Source: an uncultured Butyricicoccus sp.
GTDB taxonomy: Bacteria; Bacillota; Clostridia; Oscillospirales; Butyricicoccaceae
NCBI GenBank assembly: GCA_910584935.1
Contig: CAJUDU010000024.1
Coordinates: forward strand, 1 to 31,677
Length of the DNA stretch: 31,677 nt
Direction of reading: 5' to 3'
Positions within the stretch are counted from its first letter, which is position 1. The number at the start of each line of letters is the position of its first letter. Below, piece by piece: positions 13,939 to 22,728 of the stretch. Under the pieces are notes generated by a model. That model searched no databases, was not told where the DNA came from, and saw only the letters and a list, made by a program, of their open reading frames with translations. The position numbers and the translations under genes are program-made.

Positions 13939-16374
13939 TTAATAAGCAAAGCTGGTATGGACACGCCAAATATTCTGCGCATATTCCGCAACCGAACGGT
14001 CAGCCGCGAACCTGCCGGAATTGGCAATGTTGACAAGAGACATATAGTTCCAGTTTTCCGGGCGGCGGTACATCTGGTCTACGCGCTCTTGCGCCAGCCC
14101 ATAGGATTCATAGTCACGGCAGACCATAAAATGGTCGGTTTTACCCGGGCCGCCATCAATCAGCGCACTGACGATATCGTTATATTCTTCGCCATCGTCA
14201 AAGCCGCGGCGGATATGATCCAGCGCCTCTTTCAGCGCCGGGTTAGTGTTATAATAATCACGGGCATAATATTCGCCGGAAGCCGCAAGCGATTGAGCTT
14301 CTTCCGCGCCCATGCCAAAGATAAAGATATTTTCCGAACCGACTGCCTGACAGATTTCCACATTGGCGCCATCCATTGTGCCAATGGTGAGTGCGCCGCT
14401 CATCATAAATTTCATATTGCCTGTGCCCGAGGCTTCCCGCCCAGCCACAGAAATCTGTTCCGAAAGTTCTGCCGCAGGCATAATGAGTTCTGCCAATGAG
14501 ACACGGTAGTCCTCCAGAAAAATAATTTTGAGTTTGCCTTCCATATCGGGGTCACGATTGACCTGATGGGCAACCGACAGCATCAGCTGGATGGTGCGTT
14601 TTGCCATGGTATCATTGGGGGATGCTTTGGAAGCAAAAATCACCGTCCGCGGCACCACTGACACATGGGGATTATTTTTGATAAAGTGATACATATCCAC
14701 CACATGGATGATATTCAGCAGTTGGCGTTTATAGCCATGCAGCCGTTTTGCCTGCACATCAAAAATAGAATCGAGGTTGACTTCGATATGGTTATGTTCC
14801 TTGATATAGGCGGCAAGGCGTTCTTTGTTGCGGCGTTTGACAGCTGCCAAATCGCGCAGCAATACCGCGTCCCCACCAAAGTTGCGCAGCACCTGCAATT
14901 CGGATGGATGACTGATAAAGCCATTGCCGATTTTGGAGGCAATCAGGCTGGTCAGTTCTGGGTTTGCCTCACACAGCCAGCGGCGCAGTGCAATGCCATT
15001 GGTTACATTGCGGAATTTGGCAGGATAGATATGGTACTGGTCAGCAAACACCCGCTCTTTGAGGATATCCGAATGCAGCGCGGATACGCCATTGACCGAG
15101 AAAGAACCGACGATTGCAAGGTTTGCCATGCGCACCTGTCCATCTGCGATAATTGCAAGGGAAGAAATGCGTTCAAAATCGCCGGGGAAGTAGTTCCATA
15201 ATTCCTGGCAGTAGCGTTCATTGATTTCGGCAAGGATCATCATAATGCGGGGCATATGTGCCTGTACCAAATCGGTGGGCCAGCATTCCAGCGACTCAGG
15301 CGTTACGGTATGGTTGGTATAGGCAACACTTTGGGATACGATATGCCAAGCGCCATCCCAGCCCATGCCTTCTTCGTCCATCAGAATGCGCATCAGTTCG
15401 GGAATCACCAGCGCCGGATGGGTATCGTTAATATGCAGCACATTTTTTTCGGCGAAATTTTCAAGTGTGCCATAGTGGGCTTTATGCCGTGCGCAGATAT
15501 CCTGCGCGGTAGCCGACACCAAAAAATATTGCTGCTTAAGGCGCAGTGACTGCCCTGCCAAATGGTTATCTTCCGGATAAAGCACTTTGGAAATGGATTC
15601 TGCCATTGCGACTTTTTCCACCGCCCCCAGATAATCACCCTGAGAAAATGCCTGCATATCCAGTGCAATCGGGCTTTTTGCCTGCCATAAGCGCAGCCGT
15701 GCAACATTATCGGTATGGTAGCCCGAAATCGGCATATCATAGGGCACCGCAAGCACCGGGGTATATTCCACATGTTCCACTGTCAGCTTGCCATCCTGCC
15801 AGATGCTGTTGACCGCGCCGCCAATGCGCACTTCACGTACATCATCCATAGCGGAAATCTGCCATACCGCGCCGGTATCCAGCCAGCTGCTGGGCAGTTC
15901 CACCTGTACGCCGTTTTCGATTTTCTGCCGGAAGTTGCCATTTTCATAGCGGATGGAATAGCCGTTGCCATGGATGCCGATGGTTGCCATGCTGTCCATA
16001 TAGCAGGCAGCTAGCCGCCCTAAACCGCCATTGCCCAGTCCGGGGTCTTCTTCTTCTGCAAAGATATCCTGGGCTTCATATCCAAGGTCAGCAAGCGCGC
16101 CCTCCAAAGCCTCCTGCATACTAAGGTTAAACGCATTGCTGCGCAGTGACCGCCCAACCAAAAACTCCATGCACAGGTAATGCACCTGCCTGCCGCCCTG
16201 TTCATTCAGTTCGTTTTGGGTGTAAATCATACGGTCTGTCAGCGCGTCGCGGATGACAAGCGCACACGCCTGATAGACCTGCTCGCGGGTAGCTTCTGCA
16301 ACATCGCGGCTGAAGTGGCGGCGCAGTTTGCCGATGATTTCTTTTTTAACGCCATTTTTGCTATAAGTTGCCAT
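13939..16374 (-). CDS. glgP: Glycogen/maltodextrin phosphorylase
   Basis: This 811-aa GT35 enzyme releases glucose-1-phosphate from the non-reducing ends of glycogen using phosphate. The pyridoxal-phosphate site is GREASGTGNMKFMMSGALTI (Lys within GTGNMKF), and NGGLGRLAACYMDS and TLENFAEKN regions are standard. Length is normal. It is the last gene of the glg operon (75 bp after glgA) and is followed by a strong terminator. Having breakdown and synthesis genes in one operon is common in Firmicutes, where flux is set allosterically. Confidence 0.97.
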   Translation of the reverse strand: MATYSKNGVKKEIIGKLRRHFSRDVAEATREQVYQACALVIRDALTDRMIYTQNELNEQGGRQVHYLCMEFLVGRSLRSNAFNLSMQEALEGALADLGYEAQDIFAEEEDPGLGNGGLGRLAACYMDSMATIGIHGNGYSIRYENGNFRQKIENGVQVELPSSWLDTGAVWQISAMDDVREVRIGGAVNSIWQDGKLTVEHVEYTPVLAVPYDMPISGYHTDNVARLRLWQAKSPIALDMQAFSQGDYLGAVEKVAMAESISKVLYPEDNHLAGQSLRLKQQYFLVSATAQDICARHKAHYGTLENFAEKNVLHINDTHPALVIPELMRILMDEEGMGWDGAWHIVSQSVAYTNHTVTPESLECWPTDLVQAHMPRIMMILAEINERYCQELWNYFPGDFERISSLAIIADGQVRMANLAIVGSFSVNGVSALHSDILKERVFADQYHIYPAKFRNVTNGIALRRWLCEANPELTSLIASKIGNGFISHPSELQVLRNFGGDAVLLRDLAAVKRRNKERLAAYIKEHNHIEVNLDSIFDVQAKRLHGYKRQLLNIIHVVDMYHFIKNNPHVSVVPRTVIFASKASPNDTMAKRTIQLMLSVAHQVNRDPDMEGKLKIIFLEDYRVSLAELIMPAAELSEQISVAGREASGTGNMKFMMSGALTIGTMDGANVEICQAVGSENIFIFGMGAEEAQSLAASGEYYARDYYNTNPALKEALDHIRRGFDDGEEYNDIVSALIDGGPGKTDHFMVCRDYESYGLAQERVDQMYRRPENWNYMSLVNIANSGRFAADRSVAEYAQNIWRVHTSFAY

Positions 16375-16449
16375 GGTATTACTCCAATCTTACAAGCGGT
16401 GCAAGGCCCATGCCCCGCCTCTCCAGTGCCAAAAGGTATGTAATTGGGT

Positions 16450-17877
16450 TTACACCGCGCGATAAACTTCAAGATATTTTTGTGCGGAACTCTTCCAGCT
16501 GAAATCTGATTTCATGCCGCCGGTAACGAGTTTTTTCCAAGCGTCCTTGTTGTTGCGGAAAACGCCGCAGGCTTCCAAGATTACGTGCAGCATATCATGT
16601 GCGTTGTAGCTGTGGAAGGTGAAACCATTGCCTGTGCCGAGGTAATCGACAAACGCGGTAACGGTGTCTTTGAGCCCGCCGGTTTCGCGCACAATCGGGA
16701 TGGTGCCATAGCGCAGGGCAATCATTTGCGCCAGCCCGCATGGTTCGGATTTGGACGGCATCAGGAACATATCCGCACCTGCATAAATTTTGTTTGCAAG
16801 GTCGGTAGAGAACATGATAGAAGCTGAAATCTTGCCAGGATAACGGCGTTTTGCTTCAATGAACATCTGCTCATAGCGCCATTCGCCCTTACCGAGCACA
16901 ATCAGGCGGATATCCTCTTGCAGCAGGTTATCAAGCACAGCCTCCAAAAGGTCAAAACCCTTATGCCCGGCAAACCGGGATACCATGCCGATGACTGGTG
17001 TATCCGCGTCGCCTTCCAGCCCGCACAGCGCAAGCAGTTCTGTTTTGTTGACCGCTTTGCTCTTTAAGCTGCGGGCGGTATAATTTTTGAAAATCAGCGG
17101 GTCTGTCTGTGGGTTGAAGGTATCCTGGTCAATGCCATTGATAATGCCATGCAGCTTATAACTGCAATCGCGTAAAATGGGGTCTAAGCCATGACCATAA
17201 TATGGGGTCTGGATTTCTTCCGCATAAGACGGGGATACAGTTGTTACTGCCGTAGACGCAACAATCGCAGCTTTCATCAGGTTGACGTCGCCATCCATAG
17301 CCATAAAGCCAGAGCGGTAATGGGCATCATCAATGCCAAGGACATATTCCAAAATCTCGCGCCCATAACGCCCCTGGTACGCGATATTATGGATGGTAAA
17401 TACCGTTTTCATACCCTGGTAAAATTCGCGTCCGGCAAACATCAGGTTATAATACACCGGCACAAGGGCGCTTTGCCAGTCATTGCAGTTAATAACATCG
17501 GGGCGGAACTCCAAATCGGGCAGGATTTCAAGCACTGCTTTGGAGAAGAACGCAAAGCGTTCAGCGTCATCATATTCGCCATAAATTTGCCCACGGGCAA
17601 AATAATATTCGTTGTCAATGAAGTAATAGTCCACGTCATCTTCCGCATAGTGGAACACGCCACAGTATTGGTTGCGCCAGCCAAGCTGTACATACGCATT
17701 TTTGAGGTACGTCAGCTTTTCGCGCCATACAGCGGGGATGGCGCTATACAGCGGGCAGAATACAGCAACTTCGTTACCTTCTGCCGCAAGCGCCTTGGGC
17801 AGCGAACCTGCCACATCGCCTAAACCGCCAGTTTTAATAAACGGCGCAACTTCGCTGGCGACATACATAATTTTCAT
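16450..17877 (-). CDS. glgA: Glycogen synthase (ADP-glucose dependent)
   Basis: This 475-aa GT5 glycosyltransferase extends alpha-1,4-glucan from ADP-glucose. It starts MKIMYVASEVAPFIKTGGLG, with the KTGGLGD substrate loop at about 15-21; GMVSRFAGHKGFDLL opens the second Rossmann domain, and PSKSEPCGLAQM holds the nucleotide-binding Glu. ATG 17877 matches the family start and has GGAGG 11 nt upstream; an in-frame extension to 17937 is not family-like and runs through a hairpin. It lies 103 bp after glgD. Confidence 0.97.
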   Translation of the reverse strand: MKIMYVASEVAPFIKTGGLGDVAGSLPKALAAEGNEVAVFCPLYSAIPAVWREKLTYLKNAYVQLGWRNQYCGVFHYAEDDVDYYFIDNEYYFARGQIYGEYDDAERFAFFSKAVLEILPDLEFRPDVINCNDWQSALVPVYYNLMFAGREFYQGMKTVFTIHNIAYQGRYGREILEYVLGIDDAHYRSGFMAMDGDVNLMKAAIVASTAVTTVSPSYAEEIQTPYYGHGLDPILRDCSYKLHGIINGIDQDTFNPQTDPLIFKNYTARSLKSKAVNKTELLALCGLEGDADTPVIGMVSRFAGHKGFDLLEAVLDNLLQEDIRLIVLGKGEWRYEQMFIEAKRRYPGKISASIMFSTDLANKIYAGADMFLMPSKSEPCGLAQMIALRYGTIPIVRETGGLKDTVTAFVDYLGTGNGFTFHSYNAHDMLHVILEACGVFRNNKDAWKKLVTGGMKSDFSWKSSAQKYLEVYRAV

Positions 17878-17905
17878 AGGGAACCGACCTCCAAACCGGA
17901 AAACA

Positions 17906-17933
17906 GCGGGATGCCCAAAAAGGGTCATCCCGC
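17906..17933 (-). other. Hairpin between glgD and glgA
   Basis: GCGGGATG-CCC (17906-17916) pairs with GGG-CATCCCGC (17922-17933) with one bulge. On the minus strand it is followed by TGTTTTCC, a weak U-tract. It may act as a partial terminator that lowers glgA-glgP expression relative to glgB-glgC-glgD. Confidence 0.45.
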
Positions 17934-17980
17934 CCAAAACATATTCAAAGCCTTAATACGGGATGTCCTGTTTTTTTGAT

Positions 17981-19114
17981 TTATACAACAGAACTCTTCG
18001 CAATCACGACCGGATAATTTTCATGCCCCATCATGGTGCGGCCTTCGCGGATGGTAACGCCGCGGTCGGTCACGATATGGGCAAGGGATGCACCGGAAAG
18101 GATACGCCCGTTTTCCATAATGATGGAATCGCGGATTTCCGCATCTTTTTCGACCAGGACATCGCGGAACAGGATAGAGTTAACAACCTTGCCTTCGATA
18201 TGGCAGCCATCTGCGACAAGGCTGTCGCATACATCCGCCTTATCCCCATAATACGCTGGGGATTCATCGCAGATACGGGTATAAATCGGGCGGGTGCGGA
18301 GGAATACCTCATCACGGGTTTCCTTGTCAAGCATATCCATGTTCGCTTGGAAATAGTCCTTTGCGTCCTCAATCTTGACGGCATATTCGCCAAACAGATA
18401 GCCGCCAATTTTGCTGTCAGTGAGTGCGCGTGTCAGCAGCTCGCGTTCAAAGTGGATGCAGTTATGGGTAACACAATCAGCAATCAAGCGGATGAGGAAC
18501 TGACGCCCCATCACATAAACGCCGAGCGCTTCGTGTTTGCATTTGCTGTCGTTGCTGTCGCCCACGCGGATATCCACGATTTCGCGGCGGCGGTTCATTT
18601 CGCAGTAAGTGGTAAACGGGCTGTCCTTGGATTTTTTCGCAACCACCATAGTGATATCATTGCCAGAGGCAATGTGCTGATCAACAACATCGTCAATCGG
18701 GATATTTGCCACAACATCGCCGTCCGCAATGACCACATGGTCAGCGCGGTTTTTCTGCAAAAAGTCAATTGCGCCAGCCAGCGCGTCAATTTTGCCGCGG
18801 TATTCGCCAGTGACCAGCGGGGATGCCTTTTTGGAATAGGAGTATGGCGGGAGCATGGTGACGCCGCCATTTTTGCGGGACAGATCCCAATCCTTTGCGT
18901 TGCCGATATGGTCGATAAGCGACTGGTATTTATCCTTCATCAGCATACCGACACGGAAGATGCCGGAATTGACCATATTGGACAGCATAAAATCCACAAT
19001 GCGGTAGCGCCCGCCAAACGGTACGGCTGCCACGGTGCGGTGTTCTGTAATCTCACGCAAGTCATTATCGGTGTCAAAGGCGATAATGATGCCAAGTACG
19101 TTTTTCATGTTCAT
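17981..19114 (-). CDS. glgD: GlgD, accessory subunit of glucose-1-phosphate adenylyltransferase
   Basis: This 377-aa paralogue of GlgC has a nucleotidyltransferase-like N-terminal domain and a C-terminal beta-helix. The catalytic glycine-rich loop of GlgC (AGGQGSRL) is replaced by AFDTDNDLREI, as expected of GlgD, so it is probably not catalytic by itself. In Firmicutes GlgD pairs with GlgC and raises its activity. It starts 15 bp after glgC ends; ATG 19114 and ATG 19108 are both usable behind GAAGGGA. Confidence 0.96.
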   Translation of the reverse strand: MNMKNVLGIIIAFDTDNDLREITEHRTVAAVPFGGRYRIVDFMLSNMVNSGIFRVGMLMKDKYQSLIDHIGNAKDWDLSRKNGGVTMLPPYSYSKKASPLVTGEYRGKIDALAGAIDFLQKNRADHVVIADGDVVANIPIDDVVDQHIASGNDITMVVAKKSKDSPFTTYCEMNRRREIVDIRVGDSNDSKCKHEALGVYVMGRQFLIRLIADCVTHNCIHFERELLTRALTDSKIGGYLFGEYAVKIEDAKDYFQANMDMLDKETRDEVFLRTRPIYTRICDESPAYYGDKADVCDSLVADGCHIEGKVVNSILFRDVLVEKDAEIRDSIIMENGRILSGASLAHIVTDRGVTIREGRTMMGHENYPVVIAKSSVV

Positions 19115-19129
19115 GCTTCCCTTCTTCTC

Positions 19130-20341
19130 TTAAATCTTGTCGGGGAGGTCTTCGCCTGCCATCTCTTTGGCGCCGAGTTTTGCGCCGCGCCCAACGCGGG
19201 TATTGGCAGCAACCACTGCAACGCCCCAGTTTTCAATTTCGCCGTCTGAGGGGCTTGCGCCGACCTGCGCGCCTTCGCAGATATGGGCATTTTCCGCAAT
19301 GATAGAATAGCGGACAACCGCGCCGGATTCTACCACTGCGCCTGGCATCAGGATAGAATATTCAACCGTTGCGCCCTTGTGAATGGTAACATCCGAGAAG
19401 AGCACCGACTCAGATACATTGCCCATAATTTCGCACCCTTCGGATACCAGCGAATGGGTCACTTTGGCATCCTTGCTGGTATAGTGCGGAGGTGCGCCGT
19501 TGTTGCGCCCGTAGATTTTCCAGGAATCATCGGTGAGATTCAGACCGGATTTGGGGCTGAGCAAATCCATGTTTGCTTCCCACAAAGATTCAATGGTGCC
19601 GACATCTTTCCAGTAGCCTTCAAAGCGGAAGGAAACCAGTTTTTCGCCTGCGCCCAGCATTGCTGGGATAATGTCCTTACCAAAGTCGTTGGAAGAAGCA
19701 CTGTTGTTTTCATCGTCGATGAGGTACTGGCGCAGTTTCTTCCAGGTGAAGATGTAAATGCCCATGGACGCCAGCGTGGATTTGGGCTGCTTGGGCTTTT
19801 CTTCAAACTCATAAACTGTACCGTCTTCATTGCAGTTCATGATGCCGAAGCGTGGAGCCTCGTCCAGCGGCACATCGATAACGGCAATGGTTGCAGCCGC
19901 GCCGGTTTTTTTGTGCTGCTGGAGCATTTTATTGTAGTTCATCTTGTAGATATGGTCGCCCGAAAGGATGAGCACATATTCGGGGTCATATTCATCAACA
20001 AAGCCGATGTTTTGATAGATTGCGTTTGCGGTGCCCTTATACCATTCTGAGGTTTTGCCCTTCTGGTATGGCGGGAGCACAAATACGCCGCCGTTCAAAC
20101 GGTCAAGATCCCATGTCTGACCAGCGCCGACATAGGAGTTTAGCTGATGGGGTTCATACTGCGTCAGCACGCCGACTGTATCGATGCCGGAGTTGACACA
20201 GTTGGAAAGCGGAAAGTCAATGATTTTGTACTTGCCGCCGAAGGGGACTGCGGGCTTGGCTACTTTGGTTGTCAGCACATAAAGCCGGCTACCCTGCCCG
20301 CCTGCGAGAAGCATTGCAACGCATTCTTTTTTCCGATACAT
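19130..20341 (-). CDS. glgC: Glucose-1-phosphate adenylyltransferase, catalytic subunit
   Basis: This 403-aa protein makes ADP-glucose from ATP and glucose-1-phosphate, the committed step of glycogen synthesis. The loop MLLAGGQGSRL is at about 10-20, followed by KPAVPFGGKYKIIDF. LILSGDHIYKMNY holds the catalytic Asp, and the C-terminal left-handed beta-helix is complete. It lies 73 bp after glgB and 15 bp before glgD in the same operon, with GGAG before the start. Confidence 0.97.
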   Translation of the reverse strand: MYRKKECVAMLLAGGQGSRLYVLTTKVAKPAVPFGGKYKIIDFPLSNCVNSGIDTVGVLTQYEPHQLNSYVGAGQTWDLDRLNGGVFVLPPYQKGKTSEWYKGTANAIYQNIGFVDEYDPEYVLILSGDHIYKMNYNKMLQQHKKTGAAATIAVIDVPLDEAPRFGIMNCNEDGTVYEFEEKPKQPKSTLASMGIYIFTWKKLRQYLIDDENNSASSNDFGKDIIPAMLGAGEKLVSFRFEGYWKDVGTIESLWEANMDLLSPKSGLNLTDDSWKIYGRNNGAPPHYTSKDAKVTHSLVSEGCEIMGNVSESVLFSDVTIHKGATVEYSILMPGAVVESGAVVRYSIIAENAHICEGAQVGASPSDGEIENWGVAVVAANTRVGRGAKLGAKEMAGEDLPDKI

Positions 20342-20414
20342 AGTAATCTCCGTTTCTTACCCTGTAATTTTATTTGGTAAACGCCGTGGGAAATGGGCGT
20401 ATTACGCACCTGAT

Positions 20415-22424
20415 TTATTCTTTGGTTTTCTTGGCTTTTTTGCGGGGGGATGCTTTTTCCGTGGTTTTCTTGGCGGTCAGCTTTTTCTTCTTTGGCTTTT
20501 CGCTGACAGCTTCCGCTTTGACACGGCGGGGCGCACGCTGTTTACCCCGGAAATAGAGCACAGAAAGCGGCGGAATTTTCAAATCAATGATATTTTCCAT
20601 GCCGTGCATTTCTTCCGCCTTGCTGCGCACCTTGCCGTTGCTTATGCCGCCGCCGCCAAATTCCACGCGGTCAGACGTAAAGACTTCTTCAAATGTGCCG
20701 GCATAAGGCACGCCGATTTTATAGCTTTCATGATAGACGGGTGCAAAGTTTGCCACGCAGATTAGTTCGGTGCCATCCTTTGCAATCCGGCGGAACGCAA
20801 TGATGTTGTTGACGTTGTCATCATGGGAAATCCATTCAAAGCCCTGCCAATCCATATCGTTTTCCCAAAGCTGCTTGCTGGCGAGATAGAACGCGTTCAG
20901 GGTTTTGACATATTCCTGAAGCTGGCGATGGGCGTCATAGTCAAGCAGCATCCAGTCCAGCCCGCGGGCTTCGCACCATTCGGAGAACTGCCCGAACTCG
21001 CCGCCCATGAAGAGCATCTTTTTGCCGGGGTGGCCGATCATATAGCCAAGCAGTGTCCGCAGGGAAGCAAACTTATTTTCATAAGGGTCAGGCATTTTGT
21101 CCAGCAGTGACTTTTTGCCATGGACGACTTCGTCATGGGAAAGCGGCAGGATATAATTTTCCGAAAAGGCATACATGAAAGAGAACGTAATTTTATCGTG
21201 CATATCCTTGCGGAAGAATGGGTCTGCGCCGATATAGCACAGCATATCATTCATCCAGCCCATATTCCACTTAAAGTTGAATCCCAAGCCGCCGACATAG
21301 CCCGGCTTTGTGACCATGGGCCATGCGGTGGATTCTTCTGCAATCATCATGCAGTCAGGATGGTCGGTGAGGATTTTTTCATTCAGCAGCCGCAGAAAAT
21401 CAACGGCTTCCAAGTTTTCGCGCCCGCCATAAATATTGGGGCGCCATTCGCCTTGACGGTTGTAGTCGAGGTACAGCATAGAGGCAACCGCGTCCACGCG
21501 CAAGCCATCCATGTGGAACTGTTCAATCCAGAACATTGCTGAGGACAGCAGCAGGTCACGCACAGAAACCTTGCCATAATCAAATACGCGGGTACCCCAT
21601 TCTTTATGCTCCATTTTGAGCGGGTCGGCATATTCATAGAGATAAGAGCCGTCAAACTCAACCAGCCCATGCCCATCCTTCGGGAAATGCGCCGGCACCC
21701 AGTCCATGATAACGCCCAGCCCTGCCTGGTGTGCTTTGTCCACAAAGTACATCAGGTCATGGGGTGTGCCATAACGCGATGTCGCCGCGAAATAGCCTGT
21801 TACCTGATAGCCCCAAGAGCCATCAAATGGGTGCTCGGTCAGCGGCATACATTCGATATGGGTATAGCCCATTTCTTTGACATAAGGGATGAGTTCATCT
21901 GCCAGCAGGCGGTAAGAAAAGAAACTGCCATCCTCGTGCATTTTCCATGAACCGAGATGCACTTCATAAATATTAACCGGCTGGTCATATGGCGGATGTT
22001 CTTTGCGCCATTTAAGCCAGCTGCTGTCCGACCATTCATAGCCTTCAATGTCAAACACTTTTGACGCATTGCCGGGACGTGTTTCAGAATGGAAACCATA
22101 GGGGTCTGATTTGTCGAGCTGATAGCCTTCGGGCGTTTCGATGGCATATTTATAGCTGTCATATTCTTTTACGCCGGGGACAAAAACTTCCCATATACCG
22201 CGGTCATCACGGTTTAGCGGGTTTGCGGTGCGGTTCCAGCCATTGAACTCACCCATGACTGCAACACTGGCGGCATTCGGCGCAAAAACGCGGAAAACAT
22301 AGCCATCCTGCCCTTCCTGTGAATCCGGATGGGCGCCCATAATTTCATATGCACGGCAATCCCTGCCGGAATGGAACAGCGGCAAATGTTCCTCCAGGCT
22401 CATTTTTTTCGCCTTAACTTCCAT
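20415..22424 (-). CDS. glgB: 1,4-alpha-glucan branching enzyme with basic C-terminal tail
   Basis: This 669-aa GH13 enzyme makes the alpha-1,6 branches of glycogen. An N-terminal CBM48 region (VFRVFAPNAASVAVMGEFNGW) precedes the barrel, with nucleophile Asp in GLRVDAVASMLY, acid Glu in MIAEESTAWP and LSHDEVVHGK. ATG 22424 follows GAGGAGA with good spacing. An in-frame ATG at 22505 lies inside the likely mRNA but has no good ribosome site. The last 38 or so residues are rich in Lys (KPKKKKLTAKK, SPRKKAKKTKE), which is not part of the usual fold and may bind nucleic acid, polyphosphate or glucan. It is the first gene of the glg operon. Confidence 0.95.
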   Translation of the reverse strand: MEVKAKKMSLEEHLPLFHSGRDCRAYEIMGAHPDSQEGQDGYVFRVFAPNAASVAVMGEFNGWNRTANPLNRDDRGIWEVFVPGVKEYDSYKYAIETPEGYQLDKSDPYGFHSETRPGNASKVFDIEGYEWSDSSWLKWRKEHPPYDQPVNIYEVHLGSWKMHEDGSFFSYRLLADELIPYVKEMGYTHIECMPLTEHPFDGSWGYQVTGYFAATSRYGTPHDLMYFVDKAHQAGLGVIMDWVPAHFPKDGHGLVEFDGSYLYEYADPLKMEHKEWGTRVFDYGKVSVRDLLLSSAMFWIEQFHMDGLRVDAVASMLYLDYNRQGEWRPNIYGGRENLEAVDFLRLLNEKILTDHPDCMMIAEESTAWPMVTKPGYVGGLGFNFKWNMGWMNDMLCYIGADPFFRKDMHDKITFSFMYAFSENYILPLSHDEVVHGKKSLLDKMPDPYENKFASLRTLLGYMIGHPGKKMLFMGGEFGQFSEWCEARGLDWMLLDYDAHRQLQEYVKTLNAFYLASKQLWENDMDWQGFEWISHDDNVNNIIAFRRIAKDGTELICVANFAPVYHESYKIGVPYAGTFEEVFTSDRVEFGGGGISNGKVRSKAEEMHGMENIIDLKIPPLSVLYFRGKQRAPRRVKAEAVSEKPKKKKLTAKKTTEKASPRKKAKKTKE

Positions 22425-22440
22425 GTGTTCATCTCCTCTT

Positions 22441-22459
22441 TGGCACACAAAATATGTGC
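22441..22459 (-). other. Hairpin in the glgB leader
   Basis: GGCACA and TGTGCC form a 6-bp perfect stem around 7 nt, just upstream of the glgB Shine-Dalgarno site. With no U-tract it is not a terminator; it may influence translation of glgB. Confidence 0.35.
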
Positions 22460-22546
22460 CTTCTTTTATTATCTTTTTTATTCCTTTTTGCTGTTTTGTA
22501 GCCATCGCACAGATTCTTTACGACCAGCTTGATATTTACTAGATAT

Positions 22547-22575
22547 AGTATACAACACTGATAAAAAAATGTCCA
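22547..22575 (-). promoter_or_regulatory. Promoter of the glycogen operon
   Basis: TGGACA (22570-22575) and TATACT (22547-22552) on the minus strand are separated by exactly 17 bp. The leader to glgB ATG 22424 would be about 115 nt. The -35 lies inside the arm of the terminator at 22563-22604. Confidence 0.78.
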
Positions 22576-22604
22576 GTAATTTTGCAAATCACCGGACATT
22601 TTTT
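22563..22604. terminator. Bidirectional terminator after cinA
   Basis: ATGTCC (22569-22574) pairs with GGACAT (22594-22599), with further GT/AC pairs inside. T-runs flank both sides (7 on the minus-strand side, 6 on the plus side). It ends the nifS-thiI-cinA transcript and shares sequence with the glg -35. Confidence 0.75.
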
Positions 22605-22728
22605 GTTCATTTTTATATGCCGGTTTTAAGGCTGCTGGAAAAAGCTTTGCAGCCCCCGTTTTCCGGCTCTCATCCTGCCGCTGGACAGGCAGTTTTCCAC
22701 TGCAAATCTTCGCTTTTTTGCGCCCAGC

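Noticed and set aside
17963..19249. Long plus-strand open frame (428 codons) opposite glgD
   Set aside because: Antisense shadow of glgD and the end of glgC, rich in His/Ala/Asn with no recognisable domain.
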